Source of the DNA: Uliginosibacterium flavum
Lineage (GTDB): Bacteria > Pseudomonadota > Gammaproteobacteria > Burkholderiales > Rhodocyclaceae
Assembly: GCF_040566545.1 (NCBI RefSeq)
Contig: NZ_JBEWZI010000007.1
Coordinates: 62,001-126,000 of the forward strand
Direction: 5' to 3'
DNA: 64,000 nucleotides
A program made the translations under genes and the position numbers. Below, piece by piece: positions 32,680-41,245 of this stretch; the stretch's first letter is position 1; each line of letters starts with the position of its first letter. The notes under the pieces were generated by a model, which made no database searches, was not told the DNA's origin, and was given only the letters and a program-made list of their open reading frames with translations.

Positions 32680-34473
32680 ATGCAAAAAGCATCTCTTGAT
32701 GGAGGATTGATCGGCAACAGTGCGGTCGGCGCCCTGATTGATCCGCACGGAAACATTGTCTGGGCGTGCTTGCCCCGTCTGGACGGCGAACCGGTCTTTT
32801 GCAGTCTGCTATCCCCGCCCGGAAGGGATGAGGGGGCGGGCGCCTTCAGCATCGTGCTGGATGATTTCTCCCACGCCGAACAGGCTTACGAGCGGCATAC
32901 CGCGGTGCTTCATACGCGCCTGTTCGACAGGCATGACGGCGGCATCGAAGTGACTGATTTTGCCCCACGCTTCCAGCTGCACGGCCGGGTGTTTTTCCCC
33001 GCGATGCTGGTGCGCCGGGTGCGCCGTCTGACCGGAAACCCGCGCGTCGCCGTGCGTGTCCGGCCGCTTTTCCAGGATGGCGAGCTTGCCCCAAGCATCA
33101 CCTTCGGCAGCCACCACATCCGCTTAGTCGCGCCCCTGCAAACATTGCGCCTGACGACCAACGCCTCAATCCACGGGGTGCTGGAAGCGCGCTTCATGCA
33201 TGTGCACGACACGCTCAGTTTTATTCTCGGCCCGGACGAGTCCTTGCAAGGAGGCGTTGCCGAAACCACGCAACGCTTTCTTGATGAAACCATTGCTTAC
33301 TGGCAGCGCTGGGTACGCACGATCTTCGTGCCAGTCGACTGGCAAGACGAGGTCATCCGGGCCGCCATCACTCTGAAACTTAATGCCTTCGACGACACCG
33401 GAGCAATCATTGCCGCCATGACCACTTCAGTGCCGGAGCATCCCGGCTCGGGGCGCAACTGGGACTATCGTTACTGCTGGTTGCGTGACGCCTATTTCGT
33501 CGTCAATGCCCTCAACCGCTTGGGGGCTACCGCAACCATGGAGCGCTACATCGGTTTTATCCTCAACGTGGTTTCCAGCGCCGAAGAAGGGGTGCTACAG
33601 CCGGTATACGGGATCAGCGGCGAAGCACGCCTGACCGAGCGAATCGCCCCTGCGCTGGCGGGCTATCGCGAAATGGGTCCGGTGCGCATCGGCAACCAGG
33701 CTTTCGAACAAATCCAGCATGACGTTTACGGCTCCGCCATTCTCGCCGCGACACACATGTTCTTCGATACCCGATTGCGTCATCGTGGTGACGAGAACCT
33801 TTTCCGCCAGCTCGAACCCCTGGGCTTGCGAGCACTGGCCAATTACCACCAGCCGGATGCGGGCCTGTGGGAACTGCGTGGCAGCCAGCGCATTCACACC
33901 TACTCCAGCGTGTTGTGCTGGGCAGCCTGCGATCGCCTCGCGCTCATCGCCGCTCACCTCGGCCTGGACGACTCAACCCGCATCTGGCGCGAATCGGCTG
34001 ACCGTATACACGCGGAAATCTGCGCAAATGCTTGGAGCCCCGAGCGCCAGGCTTTTGTAGCCTCCTGGGGCGGGGACACTCTGGACGCCAGCCTGCTGTT
34101 GCTCAACGAATTCGGATTTCTTGCGGCGGATGACCCACGCTTCGCTCAAACCGTGAAGGCGATTGAAACCGAACTAAAACATGGCGATTTCATTTATCGT
34201 TACATCGAACGCGATGACTTTGGCCACCCCGAAAATGCCTTCATGGTGTGCACCTTCTGGTATGTCTATGCACTCCATGCGCTGGGTCGGCACAATGAAG
34301 CACACACCACTTTCATCCGACTACTGGCCTGTTGCAACAAACAGGGGCTGCTGGCGGAAGACGTCGATCCTCGCACTGGCGAACAATGGGGCAACTTCGC
34401 CCAAACCTACAGCATGGTTGGCCTGATCAATTGCGCGCTACGTCTTTCACGCCGCTGGGATCAGGCCTATTGA
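32680..34473 (+). CDS. GH15-family glucosidase or trehalase
   Basis: This is a 597-residue glycoside hydrolase family 15 protein without signal peptide. Marks: SLDGGLIGNSAVGALIDPHGNIVWACLPRLD at the N-terminal beta domain; SGRNWDYRYCWLRDAYF; DAGLWELRGSQRIHTYSSVLCWAACDR, with the Glu expected to be the general acid; and AEDVDPRTGEQWGNF near the C-terminus. GH15 includes glucoamylases and bacterial/archaeal trehalases. Being divergent from otsA-otsB by only 120 bases, trehalose is the likely substrate, giving a make-and-break pair; glucoamylase activity cannot be excluded. AAGGAA precedes the ATG. Confidence 0.9.
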   Translation: MQKASLDGGLIGNSAVGALIDPHGNIVWACLPRLDGEPVFCSLLSPPGRDEGAGAFSIVLDDFSHAEQAYERHTAVLHTRLFDRHDGGIEVTDFAPRFQLHGRVFFPAMLVRRVRRLTGNPRVAVRVRPLFQDGELAPSITFGSHHIRLVAPLQTLRLTTNASIHGVLEARFMHVHDTLSFILGPDESLQGGVAETTQRFLDETIAYWQRWVRTIFVPVDWQDEVIRAAITLKLNAFDDTGAIIAAMTTSVPEHPGSGRNWDYRYCWLRDAYFVVNALNRLGATATMERYIGFILNVVSSAEEGVLQPVYGISGEARLTERIAPALAGYREMGPVRIGNQAFEQIQHDVYGSAILAATHMFFDTRLRHRGDENLFRQLEPLGLRALANYHQPDAGLWELRGSQRIHTYSSVLCWAACDRLALIAAHLGLDDSTRIWRESADRIHAEICANAWSPERQAFVASWGGDTLDASLLLLNEFGFLAADDPRFAQTVKAIETELKHGDFIYRYIERDDFGHPENAFMVCTFWYVYALHALGRHNEAHTTFIRLLACCNKQGLLAEDVDPRTGEQWGNFAQTYSMVGLINCALRLSRRWDQAY

Positions 34474-34510
34474 GCCAGAGCCATTTCACCCGCCCGTTCC
34501 CCGGCCGGCG

Positions 34511-34557
34511 TTCTGGCGCACGGGCGTGTTTTTGATTTCAAACACGGCCCGCCAGAA
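34511..34557. other. large imperfect hairpin after the GH15 gene
   Basis: Arms TTCTGGCGCACGGGCGTGTTT and AAACACGGCCCGCCAGAA with a short loop, 38 bases after the stop. It has no T-run. It may be a transcript-end stabilising structure. Confidence 0.5.
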
Positions 34558-34594
34558 AAGCCGCACCCAGTCTTGATCTACAGAGACCATCACT

Positions 34595-34675
34595 GCTAGT
34601 CAGCGCGGGCATTGCATCTTGCGACAACATCCCCGCAAATGCATTACTGGCGCGGCTTTGCGAGCAATCAATTTT
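34595..34675. repeat. dispersed repeat, diverged copy
   Basis: GCGGGCATTGCATCTTGCGACA...GGCGCGGCTTTGCGAGCAA shares order and words with 10861-10920 and 53515-53570. The 34474-34891 spacer has no other recognisable feature besides the hairpin at 34511-34557 and the unidentified promoter of the regulator gene. Confidence 0.55.
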
Positions 34676-34891
34676 TCAGGAAATTCCACTGAGAACAAAA
34701 CCCAGCCGCGACAAGACAAAGAATGCACGGCTTGATTTGCTGCGCCAAAACGACACGAAGCCGCCTCTACACACGCAAAAACTTCACTGTCTTGAGATCA
34801 AAAACCACGTCTAAACCCGACGAAAGGGTAGGCGAGCTGTTTGGATGTACTACACTTTGCCGCTCTTTCTGATAGCGCTAGGTACCCAAGC

Positions 34892-36052
34892 ATGCGTAGC
34901 AATTCTGAAAAAACCAGTCGTATCGTGCTGGTTCTGGAGCCAGGCCTCACTTTTCACCGCGAGGTGATTGCCGGGATTGGCGCGTTCGCTCAGGCCACTG
35001 GGCTCAAGTGGATCTTCGAGCTTGAAACCAACATTCTCAAGGCGCTCTCAGCGTCCCGAACGCCAGACGGTTTTATCGTTGATACCAAAGCCTCCGAAGA
35101 AGTGGAGTTGCTCGCCTCAATGGACAAATACCCGCTGGTGTGTGTCAGCAGCGCCGTATCGAGCCCCTGCCCCCCGCACTTATCGCAAGTAGCCTCGGAC
35201 AATGACGCCTTGGTCGACTTGGCCGTACAACATCTGCGCGACACCGGACTGACCCGTTTTGCCTATTTTGCCAAGCCAAAGTACCGCCACGCCCGCTGGG
35301 CAAGCGAACGTCGCGAGGCCTTCTCCCGGCAAGTACCGGACGCAGTCGCGGTTTTGTCCGAAATTGACGACAGGACAGACGCTGATCCGACCGAAACCCT
35401 TCTTGCCTGGTTGCGTGAGCTGCCGCCCCGTACCGGCATCGTTGCGGTCAATGACTCCAGTGCCCGCGAACTACTGCAGGCCTGCAATACGCTGGGACGG
35501 AAAGTGCCGGAGGAGATTTCCATTGTTGGCATAGACAACGATCCCCTGGTCGCTGCACTTGCACCTTTGCCGATTTCCTCGGTCATGCAGGGCTCGCATG
35601 AGATCGGCCGCAAGGCCGCCGAACTGCTGCATGGACGCATGCGCGACCGGAATGATCTGCCGGTGCGCCTCGCCATCCCGCCCAGAGGAATTCACCCCGC
35701 AGCCACCAGTGCCAAGACCTGCCCCATGTTGCGCGACGCACTCGAATTCATTGCCCGGCACGCGGCAAACGGGATCAAGGCCGAGCAGGTGGCGGATCAT
35801 CTGGGCGTATCCCGGACAACAGTAGAGCGCTTGTTTTTTGAACATCTGGGCTATTCGGCACATGACGAGATCCTGCGTACGCGCATGGGTCTGGCCAAAC
35901 AAATGCTGGCATCCCGCACGCTGAGTACCGCCGAAGTAGCCAAACGCTGCGGCTTCCGTACGCAGCAGTACATGCATGTCGTATTCAAACGCATCCTAGG
36001 GCTTTCGCCACGCGAATTCCTTGAGCATTCCGGTGCGCATAAAGACGTGTAA
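34892..36052 (+). CDS. xylR: XylR-type regulator (sugar-binding domain plus AraC HTH)
   Basis: This 386-residue regulator has the unusual architecture of E. coli XylR: an N-terminal periplasmic-binding-protein-like sensor (about 9-275; RIVLVLEPGLTFHREVIAGIGAF, VVGIDND-like IVGIDNDPLVAALAPLPISSV) and a C-terminal pair of AraC helix-turn-helix units (AEQVADHLGVSRTTVERLFF; TAEVAKRCGFRTQQYMHVVFKRILGLSPREF). The start at 34892 aligns with XylR. xylFGH are in the same window but 11 kb away and on the other strand; the gene next to it encodes a porin. Xylose as inducer is likely but unproven. Confidence 0.85.
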   Translation: MRSNSEKTSRIVLVLEPGLTFHREVIAGIGAFAQATGLKWIFELETNILKALSASRTPDGFIVDTKASEEVELLASMDKYPLVCVSSAVSSPCPPHLSQVASDNDALVDLAVQHLRDTGLTRFAYFAKPKYRHARWASERREAFSRQVPDAVAVLSEIDDRTDADPTETLLAWLRELPPRTGIVAVNDSSARELLQACNTLGRKVPEEISIVGIDNDPLVAALAPLPISSVMQGSHEIGRKAAELLHGRMRDRNDLPVRLAIPPRGIHPAATSAKTCPMLRDALEFIARHAANGIKAEQVADHLGVSRTTVERLFFEHLGYSAHDEILRTRMGLAKQMLASRTLSTAEVAKRCGFRTQQYMHVVFKRILGLSPREFLEHSGAHKDV

Positions 36053-36092
36053 GCCCTCAGCCCCTCCTGGCTGTTGCGTGATAACCACACTT

Positions 36093-36141
36093 GACCCCGA
36101 TATGTGTCCTCGCCTGACATGCATCGGGGTCATGTTTTTTT
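36093..36141 (+). terminator. terminator of the XylR-type gene
   Basis: Stem GACCCCGATATGTGTC / GACATGCATCGGGGTC followed by ATGTTTTTTT, 40 bases after the stop codon. Beyond it, 36142-36385 is AT-rich and must contain the porin promoter (for example TTGTCA near 36196), but no certain boxes can be assigned. Confidence 0.92.
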
Positions 36142-36385
36142 AAACAGGCATCAACGCCTTATGTAGCAAGGCTTTAAGGCAAATAAAAATAAGTTGTCAA
36201 ATGCATATTTGAAGCGGAAACGTAAACCCTCCGTGGGGAAAACGAAATAGAGCCTTGTGCGTGATGTTTTGTACAAAGGATCCCGACCCCGCGCCGAAGT
36301 GCCGGGACTGCTGACCGAGCGTACTGCATGGCAGCAACGCCAGCAGATAACGCGGGTCACCCTTTCACTCAGGAGATGAATTCAA

Positions 36386-37534
36386 ATGCAGAAAAAACTT
36401 ATTGCTCTGGCTGTTGCTGGTCTGATGTCTGGCGCCGCTTTCGCACAAACTTCCGTCACCGTTGGTGGCAAGTTTGATGCTTGTTATTCGTTCAGCCGCA
36501 CTCAAGCCAACGACACCGATGGCAACATGATCGGCACCAAGGAATCTCAGGACGGCGGTTGTAACTCGACCAGCCGTATCAGCATCGGCGCCAAGGAACA
36601 GATCGCCAAGGGTTACGATATCCGCGTGGATTTCGACCTGCGTTTCGGCAACGTGCATGAAGGCAAGAACACGACCACGACCGGTGGTATCAACTCCAAC
36701 GATAAGAAGGCCATGGCCTTCACCACGCCGTTCGGCACCCTGCAGTGGGGCGTTGCCAACCTGCAATCCAATGACTATAAGCTGGCCGAGAAGCCCTATA
36801 TGGTCACCCCGAAGGACACCGAACTGGTCAAGTTTGGCGTATCCCAGTTCCGTGAAGAGTCCCTGACCAACCGTAACACGTCCTACTGGTCACCGACCTT
36901 CAACCTCGGCCCGATCAAGACCTTGGTCAAGGCTACCTACGCCAACGGCGACAACCAGAAGTCTGGTGCCAACGACAACGAAGGCACCCCGACTTCTTCG
37001 GGTAACGTGTTCGTGATCGGTTCCGAAGGTGTCGTGATGGACGGCATTGTAGATTGGGGCTTTGATGTGACCGACGTGCGTCCGTCCGCTCAGCAGAGCG
37101 GTGCCGCAGGTCTGGGCCGTAACTTCACCCACGCCTACCTGAACATTCGTCCGATTCCGGGCAACAAGAACCTGAAGATCTCCACCCAGTACAACGTGTA
37201 CAAGGGTGCTTCCTCTTCCGAAGGTTACTACAAGGAAAAGAACACCAACTTCGTGGTGGCCTACAACTTCAATGGCAAGGCTGAAATGGGCCTGGGCATC
37301 TCCCACCTGAACGATCTGGGCACCGACCGCAACAGCGGCAAGTCCGTTATGATCGGCGGCTCCTACTTTCTGAGCAAGAGCGTGCAGGTGTATGCCAACC
37401 TCGTGAAGCAGGACTTTGATCGTCAGCAAGCAATCACTGGCGGCAAATATGTTGGAACTGGTGCTGGCTTCAGCGGCAACGCCACCAAGTCTGATAGCAC
37501 CACCGTCAAGGTCGGTATCATGAAGGAGTTCTGA
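36386..37534 (+). CDS. outer-membrane porin
   Basis: This is a 382-residue trimeric Gram-negative porin of the betaproteobacterial type. The signal peptide MQKKLIALAVAGLMSGAAFAQ is followed by alternating beta strands (TSVTVGGKFDACYSFSR; RISIGAKEQIAKGYDIRVDFDLRFG; NTNFVVAYNFNGKAEMGLGISHL) and the obligatory C-terminal Phe of outer-membrane barrels (VKVGIMKEF). Ribosome site CAGGAGA. Codon use is strongly biased, as in a highly expressed gene. It follows the XylR-type regulator and may be its target for sugar entry, which is inference. Confidence 0.94.
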   Translation: MQKKLIALAVAGLMSGAAFAQTSVTVGGKFDACYSFSRTQANDTDGNMIGTKESQDGGCNSTSRISIGAKEQIAKGYDIRVDFDLRFGNVHEGKNTTTTGGINSNDKKAMAFTTPFGTLQWGVANLQSNDYKLAEKPYMVTPKDTELVKFGVSQFREESLTNRNTSYWSPTFNLGPIKTLVKATYANGDNQKSGANDNEGTPTSSGNVFVIGSEGVVMDGIVDWGFDVTDVRPSAQQSGAAGLGRNFTHAYLNIRPIPGNKNLKISTQYNVYKGASSSEGYYKEKNTNFVVAYNFNGKAEMGLGISHLNDLGTDRNSGKSVMIGGSYFLSKSVQVYANLVKQDFDRQQAITGGKYVGTGAGFSGNATKSDSTTVKVGIMKEF

Positions 37535-37562
37535 TCCTCCGCAAGGAAGATTAGTGCTCTGT

Positions 37563-37591
37563 AAAAGGCAGCCTTCGGGCTGCCTTTTTTC
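37563..37591 (+). terminator. porin terminator
   Basis: AAAAGGCAGCC-TTC-GGGCTGCCTTTTTT, 28 bases beyond the porin stop. The symmetrical A-run upstream lets it serve the convergent PrcB-like gene too. Confidence 0.95.
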
Positions 37592-38063
37592 ATATCCCTG
37601 ACTCAGGGCCGATGAGCAGCCCTCGACCACTATCAACGTCAGACACTTGCACATGCCGCCAGGCAGCTTTGCGCAGGACAATCGCCAGGCAGGGCTGAGT
37701 CAGCATCTGCGGCAGAAAAGCGTCAGCGGGCGGGCCCTGCTCGGCCACATCCAGCAACAAGGTCTGATCGCTGCGACGCAAACGACTTGCCTTCAGCGTC
37801 AGCGAGTAGCCGGGCGTAGGCCGTATGCCAACGGTGAACACCAGCACGCGCTGACGGCGCCAGTCAAGCCGCCGGGAAAAAGCCGGCAAGGGCGTCTCAG
37901 CACGGAATGCGTGCCAGCTGGCAGCATCGTCAAACACGCGCAATGCAGGCTCATTTGAATTCAGCGCACATTGCTCGCTAAAGCGCGTTTCGATGACAGG
38001 CCCTGCCAGGGCTGGCAAAGCCATGCAGGCGAACAGCCCAATCAGCAGGAGGACGGGCCTCAT
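37590..38063 (-). CDS. secreted PrcB-like protein coupled to an S8 protease
   Basis: This 157-residue protein has a signal peptide (MRPVLLLIGLFACMALPALA). The mature part matches the PrcB C-terminal domain pattern: FDDAASWHAFRAETPLPAFS, VLVFTVGIRPTPGYSLTLKASRL, LLLDVAEQGPPADAF ... QPCLAIVLRK. In Treponema denticola PrcB is needed to build the outer-sheath subtilisin-like protease dentilisin (PrtP). Here the ATG at 38063 overlaps the stop of an S8 lipoprotein protease (ATGA), so the two are made together. The start was chosen for this overlap and for the signal peptide. Role as protease chaperone or subunit is inferred. Confidence 0.8.
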   Translation of the reverse strand: MRPVLLLIGLFACMALPALAGPVIETRFSEQCALNSNEPALRVFDDAASWHAFRAETPLPAFSRRLDWRRQRVLVFTVGIRPTPGYSLTLKASRLRRSDQTLLLDVAEQGPPADAFLPQMLTQPCLAIVLRKAAWRHVQVSDVDSGRGLLIGPESGI

Positions 38064-40645
38064 GGTGCGCTGCCCGTGCTGCCCGTGCTGGCCGTGCTGG
38101 TACTCAAGGTTGGGGCAATCGAGAATTGCAGGCCGCTCATGTTGCCACTGACCGTGACGGTCTGTGTGCTGCCTGGATAGCTGCCACAGGCCTCTCCCGA
38201 CTCGCATAAGGACTGGTCATTATCCAGATCGGTGCTGGCAATCAGATTCACATTACCCGCCGGGATGCCGCTCAGGCTCCACAGATAACTGCCTGCAGTG
38301 ACGTTGAAACGCTGACGGGCGAGAATCGCACCAGTGCTGGCATTGGTGGCCTGTACCCACACACTACCGAAGCTGGCGTTGGCGCTCGTGCTGGGCGCAA
38401 GCTTGACCACGGTGAGTTGCACGGTGAAGTTGCGCGGCGCATTGGTCGTGACGGTCAGCACCGGATAGTGAGTGCCCACCGCCAGCGCATTGCGATCAAC
38501 ACTGATGGTGTAATCGCCCAGTTTCGTGCTGCCATTCACGTTGCCGCTGGCTGCTACCGTGACTGCCGCATTGTTTGAAGCAATGCTGCTGACAGTCTCG
38601 CTGCTGGCGGCCGTAACACTGAGGTTCAGTGTGGCACTGGAGAGCAGGCTACCGAAGCTGATCGAAGTGGGGGACGCAACCACGACACCCGTCAGGCTCC
38701 CTCCAGTGGAGGCCAGCGTCAGTGCTTCATCCACAGCCTTGCGCGCATTGATCAAGCCATATCCGGTGGCATCGTCACGCCCGGGCGCGCCAAGGTCATT
38801 GGTCAGCCTGCCCTGAACCAGCAAGGTATCGACTTGCGCGACCGTAAGTGCGGGATAGACATAGCGCATCAAGGCCATCACCCCCGCCACATGCGGCGAG
38901 GCCATCGAGGTACCCTGTGCCGGGCCGAAACTGGCGATGCGCGTGCTGCCAGAGAAAGCGCCGAGCGTGCTGTAGATGCTGTCGGGGTAACCGGTACCGG
39001 TCGTTGATTTTGTCGGGTCGCCACCCGGCGCAGCCAGACTGAGCGCGGATCCGTAATTCGAATACGTTGTCTTCTGCTTGCTCGCATCCAGCGCACCGAC
39101 CGAGATGACGCCGGTGCAATTGGCCGGCGTGCCCACGGAGGACGCGGCGTCGTTTCCAGAAGCGGCGACCACGATCACATTCTGCGCCCGCGCCTGGCTA
39201 ATCACATCCGCAAACTGGCTGGGGCAGACTCCGGAGCCGCCCAGACTCATATTGATGACATCTGCCTTGCGTGGCGGCAGCGTGCCGGAATTGTTGCTCA
39301 GCCGCGCTGCATAGAGAATCGCCTGCGTCACATCGTAGGATGTCGCGCCAGAGCCTGGCTTGAATACGCGCAGCGGCATCAACTGTGCGTCGCTGGCCAC
39401 GCCCGTCCCATAGCCGGCATTGTTGTACCGCGCGGCAACGGTGCCGGCGACGTGGGTGCCGTGCCAGCAGCGCTGCGTGCTGCAGTAGCTGGCAGAGCTG
39501 GGATCATTCGGGCTGCTGGTATTGCCATCGCCCGCGGTGCTCGTGGTAATGAAACTGTAGCCGCCGACAATCTGCGCTTGCAGATCCGGATGATCATCGA
39601 CGATGCCGGTATCGATCACCGCAACGATGGGTCGCGTGCTCGGGGCGACACTCAAAGCCAGGATGCGATCCATCGCCGAAGGCAGATTGATCTGCTCGTA
39701 ATGCCAGCGCTGGGGCAGGTAACTGGGGTCGTTAGGGGCATAGACCGCCAGTGACTCCAGGCGGAAGTTCGGTTCGACGTATTCGTAATCGCCGCTGGCC
39801 ATCAGCGCTTTGGCGTGTTGCAAAGTGGCAAAGCCGCGCTCAATCGCCTCCTCACGCGTATCGCTGACGCTCAGCATCGCCAGGTTAGCCTGCTTGAAGC
39901 GCCTGTGACCCTCAGGAACTGCACGCAACTCGGGCGTACGCGGCTCATTACCGGCCCCGAAAGTACCAGAGAGCGAGCCCAACATCCCGGATTTATCCAC
40001 CCGGGGTTTAGCAATCACCTGCCCAGGCACAAACATCTCGGTGCTGCTTGAGTTGTTGGCGCAACTGGTACTTTCGCCCGGCGACCCGATCCGCAAGGTG
40101 TACAGGGCAGCGCCCTTGAACGCAAACAACTCAAGGTAATAGTTGCCGCTACGCGTAATGCTCAGACATTCGCGGTTGCTGCTTGTGGAGTACGAGTGCC
40201 CGACAGAAAACCCAGTCGACGCGTCGTACAGATACAAGTCCATGTCCGTCGTCGTGACATCGCCGACAAAAACCATTTCAATGACCTGCCCCGCCACCAG
40301 ACTGGTCAGGAAGAAATCACTCTCGTCACCTGCCGTGCGGGTTTTACCGGAAGGACCGGAACCGGCCTTGTTCATGTTACCGATCAGCTGGATGGGCGTC
40401 GTGATGGCTTGCGCCGCACTAGGGATGTCGTTGCTGACCCAGCCAGCCTGATCCGGATCATTGCTGTCGCTATCGACGGCCGCCGTTTCGGGCAGACTGA
40501 TCGTACCGCTGAGAGCGAAACCGGAAACCGTCGTCGTCGAACTACTCCCTCCGCCACCGCCACCTCCGCCCCCGCCGGAACAGGCCACCAGGGCCACCAA
40601 TCCACTGGAGAGCAGCGTCAGTTTGAGTGTTGTGTACAGCGTCAT
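38060..40645 (-). CDS. S8 subtilisin-family lipoprotein protease, copy 1
   Basis: This is an 861-residue secreted protease. Lipobox LVAC (Cys22) is followed by a ten-glycine linker; then a pre-peptidase-like beta domain (about 105-187), a propeptide-like region (205-320) and the S8 domain. The triad is Asp345 (VIDTG), His395 (HGTHVAGT) and Ser580 (GTSMASPHVAG), with the oxyanion Asn in AASGND. The C-terminal third has an Ig-like repeat domain and a segment STDLDNDQSLCESGEAC that looks calcium-binding. It is probably attached to the outer membrane. It is homologous to the two genes at 42679-47468 but less similar to them than they are to each other. PrcB-like gene coupled downstream. Confidence 0.94.
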   Translation of the reverse strand: MTLYTTLKLTLLSSGLVALVACSGGGGGGGGGGSSSTTTVSGFALSGTISLPETAAVDSDSNDPDQAGWVSNDIPSAAQAITTPIQLIGNMNKAGSGPSGKTRTAGDESDFFLTSLVAGQVIEMVFVGDVTTTDMDLYLYDASTGFSVGHSYSTSSNRECLSITRSGNYYLELFAFKGAALYTLRIGSPGESTSCANNSSSTEMFVPGQVIAKPRVDKSGMLGSLSGTFGAGNEPRTPELRAVPEGHRRFKQANLAMLSVSDTREEAIERGFATLQHAKALMASGDYEYVEPNFRLESLAVYAPNDPSYLPQRWHYEQINLPSAMDRILALSVAPSTRPIVAVIDTGIVDDHPDLQAQIVGGYSFITTSTAGDGNTSSPNDPSSASYCSTQRCWHGTHVAGTVAARYNNAGYGTGVASDAQLMPLRVFKPGSGATSYDVTQAILYAARLSNNSGTLPPRKADVINMSLGGSGVCPSQFADVISQARAQNVIVVAASGNDAASSVGTPANCTGVISVGALDASKQKTTYSNYGSALSLAAPGGDPTKSTTGTGYPDSIYSTLGAFSGSTRIASFGPAQGTSMASPHVAGVMALMRYVYPALTVAQVDTLLVQGRLTNDLGAPGRDDATGYGLINARKAVDEALTLASTGGSLTGVVVASPTSISFGSLLSSATLNLSVTAASSETVSSIASNNAAVTVAASGNVNGSTKLGDYTISVDRNALAVGTHYPVLTVTTNAPRNFTVQLTVVKLAPSTSANASFGSVWVQATNASTGAILARQRFNVTAGSYLWSLSGIPAGNVNLIASTDLDNDQSLCESGEACGSYPGSTQTVTVSGNMSGLQFSIAPTLSTSTASTGSTGSAP

Positions 40646-40753
40646 GAAGGCAGTCCTGAATGTTGCGGGAAAATGAAACAGGCTCGCATCGTGTCACGCC
40701 ACAGAACCTGCTTCAAGACCCTGCCCGGGAGGGCGTCAAGTCAGCTCAAGGCT

Positions 40754-40820
40754 GAAGAGCCGCGCGGGACGGGCTTTTACAGCAGGCATGCTCGAAGAGG
40801 CAATGCCCACGCGGCTCTTC
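40754..40820. repeat. best-preserved copy of the dispersed hairpin repeat
   Basis: GAAGAGCCGCG (40754-40764) and its exact reverse complement CGCGGCTCTTC (40810-40820) flank GCAGGCATGCTCGAAGAGGC. Related sequences occur in at least a dozen other spacers of this window. Confidence 0.8.
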
Positions 40821-40850
40821 ATGCAATTCGGCAACACGGCGCGCTTGATG

Positions 40851-41012
40851 TCAATCAAGCTTGCTGAACATATTGTAGGCCGTCACGCTGCCCATAAAGG
40901 GTGATTCAGCGCCCTTCCTGCTTTGCACCGAAACCCGATACCACAGCGTGCCGAGCTTGATGCTCTGGCCGCCCCGCGCACCCGACACGTAGCCGCCGAA
41001 GAGGCTCGGCAC
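40851..41012 (-). CDS. possible small ORF or gene remnant, 53 aa
   Basis: From a GTG at 41012 the minus strand encodes 53 residues ending in FMGSVTAYNMFSKLD. The composition (SLFGGYVSGARGGQSIKLG, TLWYRVSVQSRKGAESP) looks like real protein rather than random high-GC frame. I recognise no family. A ribosome site AGGAG stands upstream with an ATG at 41026, but in another frame, so either the GTG is used or a frameshift has broken the start. The rest of the 600-base spacer 40646-41245 contains the hairpin repeat at 40754-40820 and probably the promoters of the protease (leftward) and GGDEF-EAL gene (rightward). Confidence 0.3.
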   Translation of the reverse strand: MPSLFGGYVSGARGGQSIKLGTLWYRVSVQSRKGAESPFMGSVTAYNMFSKLD

Positions 41013-41245
41013 CGCGCAATGAACATCAAAACATCTCCTGTTGCGCTGGCAAAACTGATGCTTTGTGCCCCTCGCATGCGAACCAAAATGGCGAAATAAG
41101 CCTTTTGCAACAACATTTTGCGACTTCCGTCACGGCCACGGAGCCGTTGTGCAGGTGCAGCTTGAAGCCGGATTCGCGTTTAGCGTATTGTGTGACGCAA
41201 TCAAATCCATCCTGCTGCAATAACCTTCTGCCCGGTAAGTCCGCA

